Positions 47,078-61,000 of a stretch of 64,000 bases of DNA are shown piece after piece. The DNA lies in NCBI GenBank assembly GCA_023055425.1, contig JALGPY010000010.1:52365665-52429664 (forward strand), given 5' to 3'. The notes beneath the pieces were generated by a model. The model was not told the origin of the DNA and did not search any database. It was given only the letters and a program-made list of their open reading frames with translations. Origin of the DNA: Linanthus parryae. Lineage: Eukaryota; Streptophyta; Magnoliopsida; Ericales; Polemoniaceae. A program made the position numbers and the translations under genes. Within the stretch, counting starts at the first letter, position 1. Each line of letters opens with the position of its first letter.

Positions 47078-48429
47078 TTATGATATTTTTCGCCATTGCT
47101 TGCATAGCTTGGTTACTTCGCCAATGGAACATAGTAAGGGTGGAGCCCCTTTCGGTGGACCTCTTTGTGCTTTCTGCGATGAAACTTCATTCACTTTTAC
47201 CTCGAGTCCTCTTTTGTAGTTGAATCGTCCAATTTTGAAACTGGAACTTCCTTGTGTGAACTTCCTCTTCTGCTTGTCTACGATAGGTTCGATATTCCTG
47301 GTACAATCGATTAGCTTGGAAAAGGTCGCCATCTGCAAGTTAATCAACGTGGCCTTGTATTCTTCGTGCATCCCTTGGAGAAAGATTTCCACTAGACGAC
47401 TTTCCATTACTTCGTCCACACACTCGAGCGAATTTGTCCTGGACTTTTTTATGAACGGAGCTCCTTCTTCATGACTATTATGATGCATCCGAGATAGATG
47501 AATTGTTGTCACTTTCTCTTCCACTTGAAAGAACTTGGTGTAAAACTTCTTCACCATGTCCTCCCATGTGCAAATAGACCCTGCTTCCAGCGTTCTGTAC
47601 CATTTGTATGCGACGTGTCCTAAGGATTTGGAAAATCGCGCATCATCAACTTTGATCTACTCCTTGTGGACCCATCATATCCACAAAACGTATTACGCGC
47701 TTATGTGCATTGTCGTTAACCTCGTCGAACTTTTCCCACTTCGGCGTCTAACCTGCAGGATTAGACATTAAATAAATTTCTCGTGGGATGGGGGTGCACA
47801 TTCGACCTTCAGATTACACCATATGCGAGTGATCAGTTTGCGAGGAAGTTGTCCAGGCGCTGCTCCAAAGTTGACACCGTTGTTGGAGTGGCCCCTCCCG
47901 CAGAGAATATGGAGGGGGCAGCGACACCAGGAATGTGGGGCATGTTTGGGTCGTAGGGCATGGTACATGTCATCTGCGGTTGAACACCAGATGCGAACAG
48001 TGGTGGTGGTCTCACGGGGTAGTTCCCATAAGAGTTTGTTGTTGATACTCGTTCAGGCTGGAATCCTGGTGCGAGTGGGGGTGGTGGTGGTAAGTTCCCG
48101 TGCTGCGGAAGCGGACTAGTTGGTGGAGGGGGTGGTGGCATAATGGAAGGATGTGTTGATGTTGCGGCTGCTCCAGAGGGAATTGAACTTCCCCGTGAAG
48201 AGTTAATTGCAATATTTCCCAGAATTGCCATTATTTGGGAAATTTGCGTGGACTGGGCTTGCATGACTCTAGCCTGATTCTGGATTGTTGCGTTGAGCAT
48301 TTCCAAGGTCTGAGAGTCACCATAAACTGTTTGCGACTGCAGTTGATTGCGGATGTTGACTAGAGTCTCGTCTCTTAGGATTTCATCAATTGAGGGAGAA
48401 CAATATCCTTCTTCGCCGTTGTGACTCAT
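47078..48429 (-). pseudogene. Gag of a second Tat-type element, truncated
   Basis: The ATG at 48429 starts MSHNGEEGYCSPSIDEILRD. It continues with EMLNATIQNQARVMQAQ (compare the first Tat element) and a Pro-rich tail to about 47833. After a frame-disrupted gap, 47640-47078 encodes the Retrotrans_gag part (TWEDMVKKFYTKFFQVEEKV; MESRLVEIFLQGMHEEYKA). Sequence stops at the edge of the Tekay-like LTR. Confidence 0.7.
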
Positions 48430-48482
48430 GATTGCAGGATATCGAGTGAAGCGTTAAGGTTGCTTCATGTCGGGTTCACCAG

Positions 48483-49049
48483 TGTGTGCAAGGGAGATTA
48501 GGAGAAGGATCCGAGTGTGTACATGAAATAGACAAGAACAACCAACACAACACAGATAAAAAGCAATAGATTAAGTGGGCATGGGTAAGAGTAAGCCTAA
48601 GTCAGATATCTGAGAAAGAGACAATATGTAAGTTGATAAGCCAAAAGAACCGAACTTCTATCAGAGGACATACCTCATATATATACTGGTCCTTAGAAAA
48701 TAGTTACAAGAAGTTATATAACCGCATGTGACGGTTATATAACTGCATCGCACGTGTACGATCGACCGCATATATAGGCAGGTGATTAGCAAATCTCTCA
48801 GATAACTGACAAGGGTCGCACGCGAGTATAATCGTAGCTCGCGCGCGACGAGCCTTGCTCTAGCCTCTAGGCCACTTAGACCCATTGACTCCCGTATGGC
48901 TTATATTCGAGGGTGACCCTGTCTCACAGCCCCCATGTGGATAAGTACAAATATAAATATAAGTATGTAGTAATAGTGGAGTACCAATAAGTCTTGTCAT
49001 CAACTGCCACGTGGATGATGATTGACATGTATAAAACACACTATCTACA
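48483..49049 (-). repeat. 5' LTR of the second Tat-type element
   Basis: It runs from TGTGTGCAAGGG to ACACTATCTACA, the same style as the LTR at 13540 (TGTGCACAAG...CTATCTACA), 567 bp. The PBS-like TGGTGAACCCGACATGAA lies next to it in the minus sense (about 48462-48480). Its partner LTR is missing from the window. Confidence 0.7.
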
Positions 49050-50191
49050 ATTACATTAAGAAGTTAGATGTTAAATTACACCACGACGGAACGAAGCATA
49101 GTCAACATGAAATGTTCCCGATCCATCCACAATCATCTCATCTGACCTCTTAAGAACCTTCATATACCAAGAACGATCCACTTGAATCACTTTCATGGTC
49201 ATACTATTGAGAAAATTGATCTTTTCATTGTGATTGACCTAGGCAGGGGAGCGAAGAAAAGCATTAGCTTCTCTACGTTTGTTCAGGATATCTGAGGTTG
49301 GTGTTTGGACGAAGCGTAGACTTAATAGCTTTGATCTGTCATATCTTCGTGAGCTGGTGTGAATGGAAGTTCCACTCACCTTCAAACGCTTGCAAGGAGA
49401 GACCTCATGAGCCCCAAATTGATGTCTTTTTCGAAACCTTTCCTCTTGAGACTTCGATGGCATAGATAACTTGCAACCATTTTCCTCCAGCCTCCTTCGT
49501 TTTGCTGTCCCCTGTCTATTAGGGATGGTTGATTTGGAGTTGAAGCATCATTTGAAAGCATGTTCCGACATTTTATTTATAGGTAGAGGAAACTATGCTA
49601 TACCCCGACAATCATAGAGAGACAACAGAAAAAGAAGCAGAGGTTGAGGACAAGAAAAGAACCGGAGTGCAATAAACCAAAAGAGATATGGAGAATAACC
49701 CGAGGGGTAGGGGGGGGGGGAGGAATCAGGAGGGTAAAAGATGAACAATAGAAGAACAAATACACAAAATTAAGAAGTAGAACAAAAAACTTTACCACAG
49801 ATATGGCTATCCAGATACCCGAATAAGAAACAAGAAAACAAAAACAAAACCAACAATAATTTCCAAGGCAAAAGAGACAATCTGAAACGAAAAAGGAATG
49901 AAACCTACAAAGGAAGCTACAAATTGGGAGATATGAAGAAAAGAAACGAGAAAACTTGCGAACTCGGTTGACCACTCTTACCGCTCTGCATTTGAGAAAC
50001 GGAGATGGGTAAGAAATCACAGTAGAAGAAAGAATTCAGTAGGATTGATGGAGAAATTAGATATGAATGGAAGAAGACTGGATAAAGTTGAAGGAATAAG
50101 ATGGCTACAAGGGACCTAGAGAGATGATAGATTTTCTCTCTCTAAACGCACCGCCCTTGTTCGGAGTGTGCACGTATCTTGTAATAACCAC
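49050..50191. other. Intergenic; unrecognised minus-strand ORF
   Basis: A minus-strand frame at 49463-49239 (74 residues, MPSKSQEERFRKRHQFGAHE, basic) continues in frame past one stop with IQVDRSWYMKVLKRSDEM. It may be a decayed exon of an unidentified protein. 49580-50130 is A-rich on the plus strand with a G-run at 49709-49721. No gene is supported. Confidence 0.3.
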
Positions 50192-50626
50192 CAAGGCTCC
50201 GTTTGGATGGTGGTAAAACATCTTCCTGTAAACTGTAAAATGTTTTCCCTCATTTTGGCGTGTTTTCTTTTTTTTTTCTTTTTTTTTTGAGAGAGAGAGA
50301 TAACTTATTTTGGTGTTTTGGTGCTGTTTGGTTGGAAGTAAAATATTTTCCCTCGAATGATGTAAAATGATTTACACATTTCAAATCCGTAAGCCATTTT
50401 CCGGAGATTGAAGGAGCACAACAACATCTCATACTAGCACTTTCACCACCAATAACAACCACTAGCACGACCCATCGCTGCCACTACCGTCACGACCCAC
50501 TATTTTGGCACGTCTTAACCAAATACGAGAAAATATATGCGAAGAAAACATTTTCACACAAAATATTTTATACGTATCATATTTTCCTATGTAAAACATT
50601 TTACTGCGAACCAAACAGTGGGCAAC
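50192..50626. repeat. MITE-like repeat upstream of the Mg2+ transporter gene
   Basis: Left end GGCTCCGTTTGGATGGTGGT and right end TTTTACTGCGAACCAAACAG are partly inverted, a style common to plant MITEs. A T-rich run and GA repeat lie inside (50268-50303). It ends about 300 bp from the transporter start codon, so it may overlap the promoter. Confidence 0.45.
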
Positions 50627-50937
50627 TCTTTTCCTAAATCACACCTATCGGCCGATTTCACTTTAGTCCCACTTGCGTACAACTTTTGCTGGTGCTAAGA
50701 ACATCCACAGCCTGAGTTCGTCCGTGAACCAACGACGACGATGATGCAATGACGATGAAAACTCCTGCAATCATTCCCTTTCCAGAGATTCTACCCCCGC
50801 AATCTTCCAGCTCTTTTCTACTAGTATGAACTCTACTAGATTGCACCTTTTCAAACTCCGTAAGGAGTCGTAAAGCTTTAACAACCACCTCTCTCACTCA
50901 TACACAGTTGCTGTAGATTGGTATTCTCAGTTCTCTC

Positions 50938-53900
50938 ATGGACGTAGTAACCGAAGCTTCAATCATCACTCGCTCAACATTCTTCACCGCTTCCAAGCCT
51001 TCGTTTCTCCTTCTCGGTAGTAACCTTCAGATTAGAGCTTCATCCCCCATTTTCCCTAGATTCCTCCACTGCGCTTATCGAGCCCCAACCAATTGCTTCA
51101 TCACTTCGAATTTGAATACTAAAAGATACTATTCCAGATCTGTTGTAGCCAAAGGCAGTGAAAGCCACGGCGTGGAGGAGGAATCATCAGATAGGGATGT
51201 GAAATTAGGGTTTCTACGCGTTTTGGGGCAGAGAAGGGTAATTTTGGCAGTGATTGTTTGTGGGGTTTTGGTGATTGGTTGCCGGAGAGCATTGGCTGTG
51301 GAAGGTGTTTTGGATGCTGGCTATGAGGTTATTGGACAGAGATTAGAGTCGTTGAAGGTTTACTGGCCTAAAGTGTTGCAGGTCTTGCGAGTTTTCAAAG
51401 AGCAGGGTTTAGTTTTGGCTGCACTCTTGGGTCTCTCTGCTTTCTTCTCCATGGCTGAAACTTCAATCACCACGCTCTGGCCTTGGAAGGTAATGTTCTA
51501 GCACATGTCATTGTCGATTTCCTTGAGAAGAAATGGCCGTATTTTGCATTGATGTTGCGTTTCCGAAAATGTATGATTGTGATAGATAACAATTGCCATC
51601 CGGAATAAGCAATTACAGGTTAGCTAAATTAGAACATAAAATTCTCAACAAACGGTCACATGCCAAGAACATTTGAAGTGCAACTTCACTTCAGCACAAG
51701 CAATAACTTAAAGACATATTATAACAAGACATTTGGGCTTTCAGACTGAAGAAGTCGATGAACATTGAATGTCCATAACACTGTTACAAGTATAACTATG
51801 AAGGGGGCATCTTTAGGACATAATCTTGATTCCAAACTCCTGCGTGCTCTCTTTTCTTAATCTTTTGTGCCAAGAACATGTGAAGTGCAACTTCACTTTC
51901 AACCCAAGCAATAACTTCAAGACATTATAACAAGACATTTGGGCTATCATGTTGAAGAAGTCAAAAAACATTGAAAGTGCAGAAGTTTTAATAGGTTGTC
52001 AAAGAAGTACTGTGTGTTACATTAAGGTGTCTTGCCTAACACTGTTACAAGTATAACTATAACGGGGGCATCTCGAGAATGGTTTCTACAGTAATCTCGA
52101 TTCCAAACTTCAGCGTGCTCTCTTTTCTTTATCTTTTGTGCCAGAATTTCCTTACTGTTTGTTTGTTATTATGCAAGGCAGGTCCGCGAGCTGGCTGAAA
52201 AAGATTCAGAAAATGGCGTCTTCAAAATGCTCCGCAGTGATGTTACTCGATTCTTGACAACAATACTTATTGGCACAACGTACTTAATCCTAATGTTAAA
52301 AGCTATCATCAATTCAGCTAAAGTCTAAACACTGTGCCTTATTGTAGACTTTGTTTATGTGCTCAGTGTGGTGAACATTGGAGCAACTGCACTTGTCACA
52401 GAGGCCGCAACAACTATTTTTGGCGAGGCTGGTGTGAGTGCAGCTACTGGAGTAATGACGGTATGTCCAAGTTCCTTCTTTAGTTAAAAGATTCAGTGAC
52501 AAAAGTTTGAGTTTAGAATCACCTGTAGGGACACTTCTGTCAATTAGTACTAAAGGGCTTAAGACATTTCTCCACAGTTGAAGATGTTTGCACTAAATTT
52601 CCTAGTCAAAAGATACACACCGGTATAATTTAAATGAAATCTTTCTTGTATGTAAGTAATTGAACCTGTTTATGATTTTGAACGGACATCTCTATCACAA
52701 ACAAGGAAATTTTAACCTTTGCAGCTAGGCATTATCTTATATTCGCATGTCTTCCTGAATATACTTACATAAGCCGAGAAGTGAGATGAGATCATTGAGC
52801 TGTGTATTGTTAGAGCAAGGAAAACCAAATGAAACAAAAAACAAAGGAGTTGGGGATCTTTTGTTTTCTTTTGATAACTGTTGGTGTTCAGCCCAGCTTA
52901 CGCATAATTGACTAATCCCACGGGGACTTGAAGTTAACAACTGGGTATGTCTCCAGTGGCACCAAGAAACTTGGCCTTTGTGGGATTTGAACCCTGGGAC
53001 TTCGAGGGAGCACGCCCCTCAGACCAATTTGGCCTTTGACAAACTTTTGTAATGTATTCCGATTTTCTCCACAGTTCCTCCCCGTCTTTTTCTCCACAAG
53101 GGCATAGATGCAGTGAAGGATCCACATTGGTTTATTGCTACAGGCTATGATGCACGGGAACTCCATGTAGGGTGACGTCCCCGTTCCGGGAACGTCCCGC
53201 ACTCCGGAACTCCGCGGGAACTCCCCGGAACGTTCCCGGAACGCCAAGTGGCGTTCGGGTTAAAGTAATGAGTCCGGAACTTATGCGGAACTTCTCGGAG
53301 ACACGTTCCCCCTTTTGGAAACGTCCCTAGTTTAAATATAACAATCGGGTGTCTTTTAATGATTTAAAAAGATAGAGAATATTACTTGTAAAATATGATG
53401 TATAGTATTAATCCTATCAAGAACCCCGACCACTAATCTAAAACCAGTTGCTTGAACTTCAACGGAGCTAAAATAAGTTGAATACTTTCAAGACTTCCAA
53501 ACAACCTTAAAGACTTCGAGGACCTCAAATTTTTCAAATACCTCCACATATTTATTTAGTAAATATGTTCTCCTTGTATTGATCTTATTTTTGTATTTAT
53601 TTAAATTATTGTCTTTCGATTTCGTCTAATAATTTTTAAGTGTGTATTTAGGTATCATTTACATTAGAATGAATTTGTGTGTGTCTATATATATACATAT
53701 ATGTACATATATCTATGTATAGATACATATACACATATATATACATACGTATATCTATATATAGAATACATATATATATATACATATTTATGTACGTATA
53801 TATATACACATATGCCGTTCCCCCGGCGTTTCGTCTCCCTAATTTCTGAAAACTGCCGTTCCGGAGTCCCAGTCCCCGTTTCGTCTCGTCCACGTTCCCG

Positions 53901-54876
53901 TTTCAGTGCAACATAGGCTACAGGGTTACAATAAGATTGTTAGCAGGGAAACAATTAATATGATTTTTCCAAGCAAAGCATAATCCTCCAGCCCTCCCCC
54001 TTGGGTTAACTTATACTACTTGCTTGAAATTCAAAAAGGATATTTCCTGCAAGAAAGATCCAGCCAGCATCTTCTTGCTTTATTAGGGTGTTCAATTGTC
54101 GAACTTCCGTGGTCTGGGGGCGTTGTTAGGCCCACCTCCTTTGCCGTTCCAAATAAGTCTTCTCATTGGTGATTTGGGGGCGTTGTTAGGCCCACCTCCT
54201 CAATTGCACTAGAATCACCCATCTCTCTGTAATTGGTGCTAGTGTTTTGAAGTTTGAACAAAATCTTCAGCCGTAACTTTCACTCTTCTAATCTTCCCAT
54301 CTACTCCTTTGTGCAAGAATTTCCTTGATGGTATATACTTGTGAGTCACAAAAATGTCTTGCCTCTCTGCATCAAAATTCTCCTCTTCTATGAATTGCCG
54401 TAATCTCTTGAGAACCTATTGGACTCTGCTATCGAGACCAGCTGCCAGAAGTTGGTTGATTATTATAATTCATGAATCCTTTGCGAATTCTTCTGCAGTA
54501 AACTGAATTGGTTATCTTCAATTTTCCTTTAATTCTTTCCCACTATATGTTTTTTCTTATTCTTGCTTTCATTGCCATTGAACTCCTTTAAGACGTTACC
54601 GAATCCTCTATCGACTCTGGTGCAATGTTAACTTACCCCATGTAGTCGAATGTAAATGACGCCCAAATACGTACTTCTAAATTATAGACGAAACTTGAAA
54701 GGCAACCATGCAAAATTAATTAAAGTATAAATAAGCTCTTAAAAATAACTAACAAGTTCACAATTTTTTAGAAGACAAGGGTGGAACTTGTAGATGAAAT
54801 GTTAAGTTTGTTTATCTGATTTTATCAGATATCCGACCCAAACTAAACCCTAGCAGACCTCAACGACTTCATAGAC

Positions 54877-54916
<40 letters not shown>

Positions 54917-55011
54917 AGGGAGGGAGGGAGGGAGGGAGGGAGGGAGGGAGGGAGGGAGGGAGGGAGGGAGGGAGGGAGGGAGGGAGGGAGGGAGGGAGAG
55001 AGGGAGGGAGG

Positions 55012-55069
<58 letters not shown>

Positions 55070-58000
55070 GAGAGAGAGGGAGAGGGAGAGGGAGAGGGAG
55101 AGGGAGAGGGAGAGGGAGAGGGAGAGGGAGAGGGAGAGGGAGAGGGAGATAGTTTCCGGACTTCCAATGAGCTCCAGTTTCTCAGCTGGGAAATATGTGA
55201 TTTCTTCTTTGTCATGACCCAATCTTCCACAAGAAGTAGCTTCTCGTGTTGGGATGGAATTCAAGTTGACCTTCCTTCGATTGGAGGAAAAATCCTCTCC
55301 AAGTTTTTCTTGGGCATCAATCATCACTCTGATTTGTATCTGGCTATGATTGGTTAGCCCCTTCGAGTTTGTTAACCATGGTCAGAGAGCAAGTTGGTGC
55401 TTCGGTTCCTCTCCCCCTGGCCTAATTCTGGCTCATTCGCTATCCTCACCTTGCTTTATAGTTCCCTTGGGGTCGTTGTGTCTAAATCTCGCTGGTTATC
55501 ATCTAAACTCACTGACACTAGAAGTATTATTTACTTATAAGGCCCAATAAAGAAAACTAACCGTAGCGACACCGGTTATTGAAAAATGGCGGTGACATGA
55601 AAAAAGAGGTTCGTAGATTGTTGACATAAGAGAATCTCCATGGTTGTGGAACTTTCAGCTAAAACAGTAACTCGTTCGCTGGACTCAGTAGTCAGTAGCA
55701 GCATGGTTTACTCAGCACTAGAAGTTTAGAGGAAATTCTCTCTCTAAACTAGTAACTCCCCATACATTTTGGTGGAGGGGTTTGGTGTGTTTGTTGAGAT
55801 AGGATTGAAGAGAAGTGGTATAAGTGGGTTAAGGCAAAGTTTGATTTGACTTTTGGGATTTTTATGGCAAATGGGCAACATCTAATTTAGAGGTTAAACG
55901 GGTTGGGAAAAAAAGATGAGCAAAAAGATGGGAGTGTTTGGTTTAATGTTCGATTTCAGTGACAAGTAAGTTGTAACACATACAAAGAAGATGAGGTTAA
56001 ACGGGTTGGGTGTGTTTGTTGAGATAGGATTGAAGATAAGTGGTATAGGTGGGTTAAGGGAAAGTTTGATTTAACTTTTGGGATTTTTATGGCAAGTGAG
56101 CAACATCTAATTTAGAGGTTAAACGGATTGGGAAAAAGAAGATGAGCAAAAAGATGGGGGTGTTTGGTTTAAAAGTTTGATTTCACTGACATGTGAGTTG
56201 TAACATACAAAATCACACTTTGCCATCATGTTTTCACATGGAAATTGACAGAAGTCTGCATTTTGACTTCTCTATGCATTGCAAATTGAACAAGAGCATA
56301 CAACTTTTTATTTTCCAATGGTCAATTCAATGAAGCTTATGTGAAAGTTGATATTCTTGCGTGCACAAAAAACCAAAATACCCGTGTCACTGCTTTTCTT
56401 TCGCTGTTTTAGCTTACCACGTACATGCTACTTTAAAGGGGAAATAAAAGATGATGACATGTTTTTTTAACGCGTATATAATTAATGAACATGGTGATCA
56501 CTTTTCCAAGTGAGAGACCTTAGGAAAAAGTAGTCAACATTTGAAATTTATCTGTACTTCTAATATGACTACAATTTAAGGTACATTTCCTCAAAGTTCC
56601 ATGGAAAAGTTAGCTAAGATAAATAGCAATGAGTTTTGAGCCAAATGATTCGAAGATGCTTTTCAGTCGTACCAGAGTCCTACACCTTATAAGTTATACA
56701 CATTCGTTTGGCAGTACTGGTGCTCTGTTTTGGTCCTTTATATTCCCTATTGGCAATCAACTAGGAAAACGTTTTTACATTCTGTTTGCTTATCTGATGG
56801 AGGCTTATAGAGGAACGATGAAGTATGCGGCGAGTGTCTCCGGTGTGGTAGTGTGTGAATGCTAGTGTCTTACTGAAATTATGTTTGTTCTAATGTTAGT
56901 TTGCTTCGATTTTGAATTTGGGTTTCCTAGTTCGTTGAAGAGTGATGTTACTTCAGTTGAGTTGGCGTGTTAATCTAAAGTATAGATCCTTGAGTCTCGA
57001 GGGTTCTTTTGAGAATATCATCTTATAGTTGATCGGTTTGACCATTGTTTCTTTGGTGAAAATATAACCCCTCCGTACTGTTTTGTGTCCTTTTGGATTT
57101 TCACGTGGTTAAGAAGCCTTATTTGACTTGGAAAATTAACGTAGTTGTCCATCGTTTTATGTGGCACTTTTATTGGAAAGTGAAAAAGCAAGAAGTAAAA
57201 AAAGGCTCTGGAGGAATTGAAGTGAAAGTACCTTTTATGTAAGTGGAGTCAGTGGACACATAATTTGAGACACCTATTTTAGGAAAGGACACATAAAATG
57301 TGATGGATGGAGTATTATATATTCGGTGAAGGCGAACTGTTTCCAGTGATACCATTTGTTATAACCCGAGCATATTACTATCCCAGCAACTCCTTTATCC
57401 ATACCACCGAATAAAATGCTTAAGCCTTGAAGGTGCTAGTAGTAATCAACAAGGTGTACTATATACCAGACATCTAATCCACAATATCTCGAGGTGGGAT
57501 TGGATATTACAACCCCCCACCCACCCCCATATATATATCTAATCCACAATATCTCAATGTGGCAAGGGATGGGAATCTAGGCTGTAAAATATTATGTCCA
57601 AAATCCTCCTTGGTGAAAAAAGTTTATATGAAATGCTGTCTTTTAATCAGCTTGCTCCTTTGTATTATTTAACTATCTTGGAGGTATCTAACTATGGCTG
57701 CAGAGAACTTTACCTGGATTAACATCCATTTGTGAATATTTATTTATTTATATATTTATTATCAATTATTTCAGGTTGCTATTCTGCTACTCACTGAGAT
57801 TACTCCAAAAAGTATAGCTGTCCACAATGCTACTGAGGTTGCAAGGCTTGTGGTAAGTCCAGAAGTTGCTATTCGTATTAAATGCATGTACATCTAAATT
57901 TGAGCTAGATTTTATCTGGGTCTTTACATTGGTTAAAGCTGTTGTAACTGACAATGCCTCTAGGTCAGACCAGTGGCGTGGCTTTCGTTAATATTATATC

Positions 58001-61000
58001 CAGTGGGCAGAGTTGTTACGTACCTCTCGATGGGCATGTTAAAAATGCTTGGTCTGAAAGGAAGAAGGTACGTGTTAATAGTGCTCCCCTTGATTCTCAC
58101 CATGAGCAGAGTTCTGTTTTTTGGAGCTTTATATCAAAAAGTCTTTGTTTTATATTTGTTGCTATATCCAAACAGTAGAGTGAGGATGAGATCTTTAAGT
58201 ATTTATTTCAATGGCATATATCCAAACAGTAGAGTGAGGATGAGACATCTTTAAGTATTTATTTCAATGTCATCAAGGATGAATATTTAATGAGAGTTCA
58301 TAAGGTTGGGGAATATGCATTTCCCCTTGCAAACAAGATAGGAGAAGTACACACCTATGCTACACGTTCTTAAGTGAAGAAACATCTATTGTCAGACTCC
58401 AGTTTTCTCAGCATGCATGTTTTTCCTTTATTTAAATTCATGCAATGGCTTAGAAATAAATAATGTGTATTCTTGACCCTATAAATTTTATCTACTAGTG
58501 AACCATATGTTACTGAAGATGAACTGAAACTGATGCTGCGAGGAGCAGAATTAAGTGGCGCTATAGAAGAAGAAGAACAGGTAATTGAGACGGTTTCCTT
58601 TGTTTTTCAGTGGTTCTGCTTTCTTGGTTCTGCTTTCTTGCTTTCTCTTCTTACTTCCGCCAGCACACTCCCTCTGCTATCCGATCATTGACCAATGCTT
58701 ATAGCATATCCCAAATTCAGTTTCTGTTCATAATTTCAGAACAGCCGCCTTGCAAGCTCTTCTGACTATTTAATCACTACTAGATGACTAGAAGTTGTTC
58801 TAGATATTCTTGAAAATACAGCAAGCTTAGTCCTGATATATCCCTGGAAGAGATGTGACTGAAATGGTCTGAAGTTTTCCAATCGGTGTAGTTATTTTTT
58901 CTTCTAGAATCTGGACCATTCAATAGAAGATTCAGCAAGGATTTTATCTAGCAGAATCAATGTAGTAACACTAGGAAGGAGCTTTTGGTACGAGGTGGTC
59001 CTTGAAATCTGCAGTTGCAAATGTCTTACGAGTATAAATATTTACTGAAATCTAATGAGGGTAGTTGACAAATAAAGTAATAAGCGTTCACAATGATTTA
59101 TAAACAATGGCACCTTTAATGTCTCGAGGGCTCTCTGCTCGATTTTGCTTTTAGTATTTCGTCTCCAATGTTCCATTAAAGGTGCCCTGTATTTGTTCTC
59201 TCTTCATCAGAGCCACTCATAAAAAAATCTCACTATAATTTCATCTCATATAATCTTATCCAAACATGGCCATTGTAGAAAAACCTATGAAGCATAACAC
59301 ATGTGTAAAGAAACTGTAAATACTGCGGTAGCTTCAGTTTGTAAGTACCTCTGTTCTCTTATAGCTTTCACCTGAAGAGAACAAATAAAGTATAGCAAGG
59401 AGTTGTACTGGACACAAAAGTATAAATGTACTAAAAATGACATACTGCTTCTGCCTCTGTTTCACTAGAAGAATCAATAGTTTAAAAATTACGTACTGCT
59501 TCATCAATATGTTTTTTGGCCAGCAACACGAGAACATCATACATTAGTATAAAAAATGGGAACATCATACTAATAAAAATGTAATGAAGTACATGTAAAT
59601 ATGGAATTGAAAGGGAACCCTAATCACAACTGACAGACTGCCCGCTTCTTAGACAAAAGAAAAAAAAGAAAAAAACAAATCTCAACTATCAAACAAAGAT
59701 AACTGTGATTTGGTACTCCTACTTGCCAAAAGATGGGCTGGATGTACAGAAGTGTGTAGATAAACTAGTCATCATAGGTCATGGTTCCTATGGTGTTGAG
59801 TGACAAGGACTGAACAAACAGTAAACTTCTAGATAATTTTGTAAACGAAAGTTATGGACCAGGTTGGGGTCTTGAAAGCTTCTGAATACGTGGCTCGGAG
59901 TGGAGATGCAACAAACCCACTTCCACCATTTTGTAGACGGTGTTCCCTTCGACATTGTCCACCACACCCAAGGATTGAACCACGTTCTAAGACTTGAGCC
60001 ATTCAAGAATATGATCTCAGGCATGGGGTGGCCAAGTCGAAATCGAACATCGAGAATCACACACATCAGGAATGAGAGCTTAAACGCAAGAGGGGGTCTT
60101 GATTTTCTGCATTGGTGGGGTAGGTTGGGCTGTTTTCTTGGCTGAAGATTGCTGTAGCCCTATGTTGTGCTTGGTTCTGGTCTTCAAGCTTGATATTTTC
60201 CGGCAGGCGGGGGTTTCAGATGAGCTTCCATAGTCTAGATAAGCTCGTAAATGTCATTTCCTGAGATCACTTCTATCAGAAGAATGAATTGTGGTGGCTC
60301 TCATAAGCATTTATGATACTGATTCTCGTAGCAAGAAAGACCAGATTTTGAGGTTTAGACTCATGATTTAGTGTATAACCAGAGAAATGTGATATGACCC
60401 TGAAACTAATAGAAGGAAGTTTATGTCAACACATGGGAAGCACATGTCAAAGTAGGAGAGGTCAGCTTATGTTGGTTATAAAGGATCGATAGTTGAGATT
60501 TTCTTGGTGAATTTCAGGAGCTATTATCCACTACTGAACACCAGTTAACCAATCTGATGAAATGCATGTTTGGGAACCCAGATTTTAATCCGCTGTGATT
60601 AAAATCAGTCCTTTTAATTTAATTCCGTTTGTTATGACACAAAATTTTAAGCTGAAATTCCGCAGATTAAAATAATCTCAGTGCAATTGTAGAATCTCCA
60701 AATTTGGGGATTATGCGGCTGAAAATCTCAGAAAAGTAATTTTAATGTGTTTTTAACATTAGCATGATCGCAGTTCATTTATAAGTGGATGTATTCAAGT
60801 AACCATATATCTCTTTACATTTTGTCAAATGGATCAAATTAATTATTTAAAATTTCAACCCATACCAAACATATTTGAATTTTCAGTTCAGCTGGATTTT
60901 CACCCATATTTATTTCAGCCGATTTTTCAGGTTTTCAGCTGATACCAAACATGGCCTAAATACTACTCCTAAGGGTTATAAGATTTTGCTGTTGAAGTAC

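Noticed and set aside
52855..53045. tRNA gene suggested by A-box and B-box-like motifs
   Set aside because: No cloverleaf can be drawn; the A-rich tail and body match a tRNA-derived SINE.
54878..55357. Long ORFs of Arg-Glu-Gly or Ser-Leu-Pro repeats on both strands
   Set aside because: They are translations of the GA/GGGA microsatellite inside an intron.
59788..60145. Overlapping ORFs of 81 and 92 residues in intron 6
   Set aside because: Opposite-strand shadows of each other, inside an intron, no family recognised.
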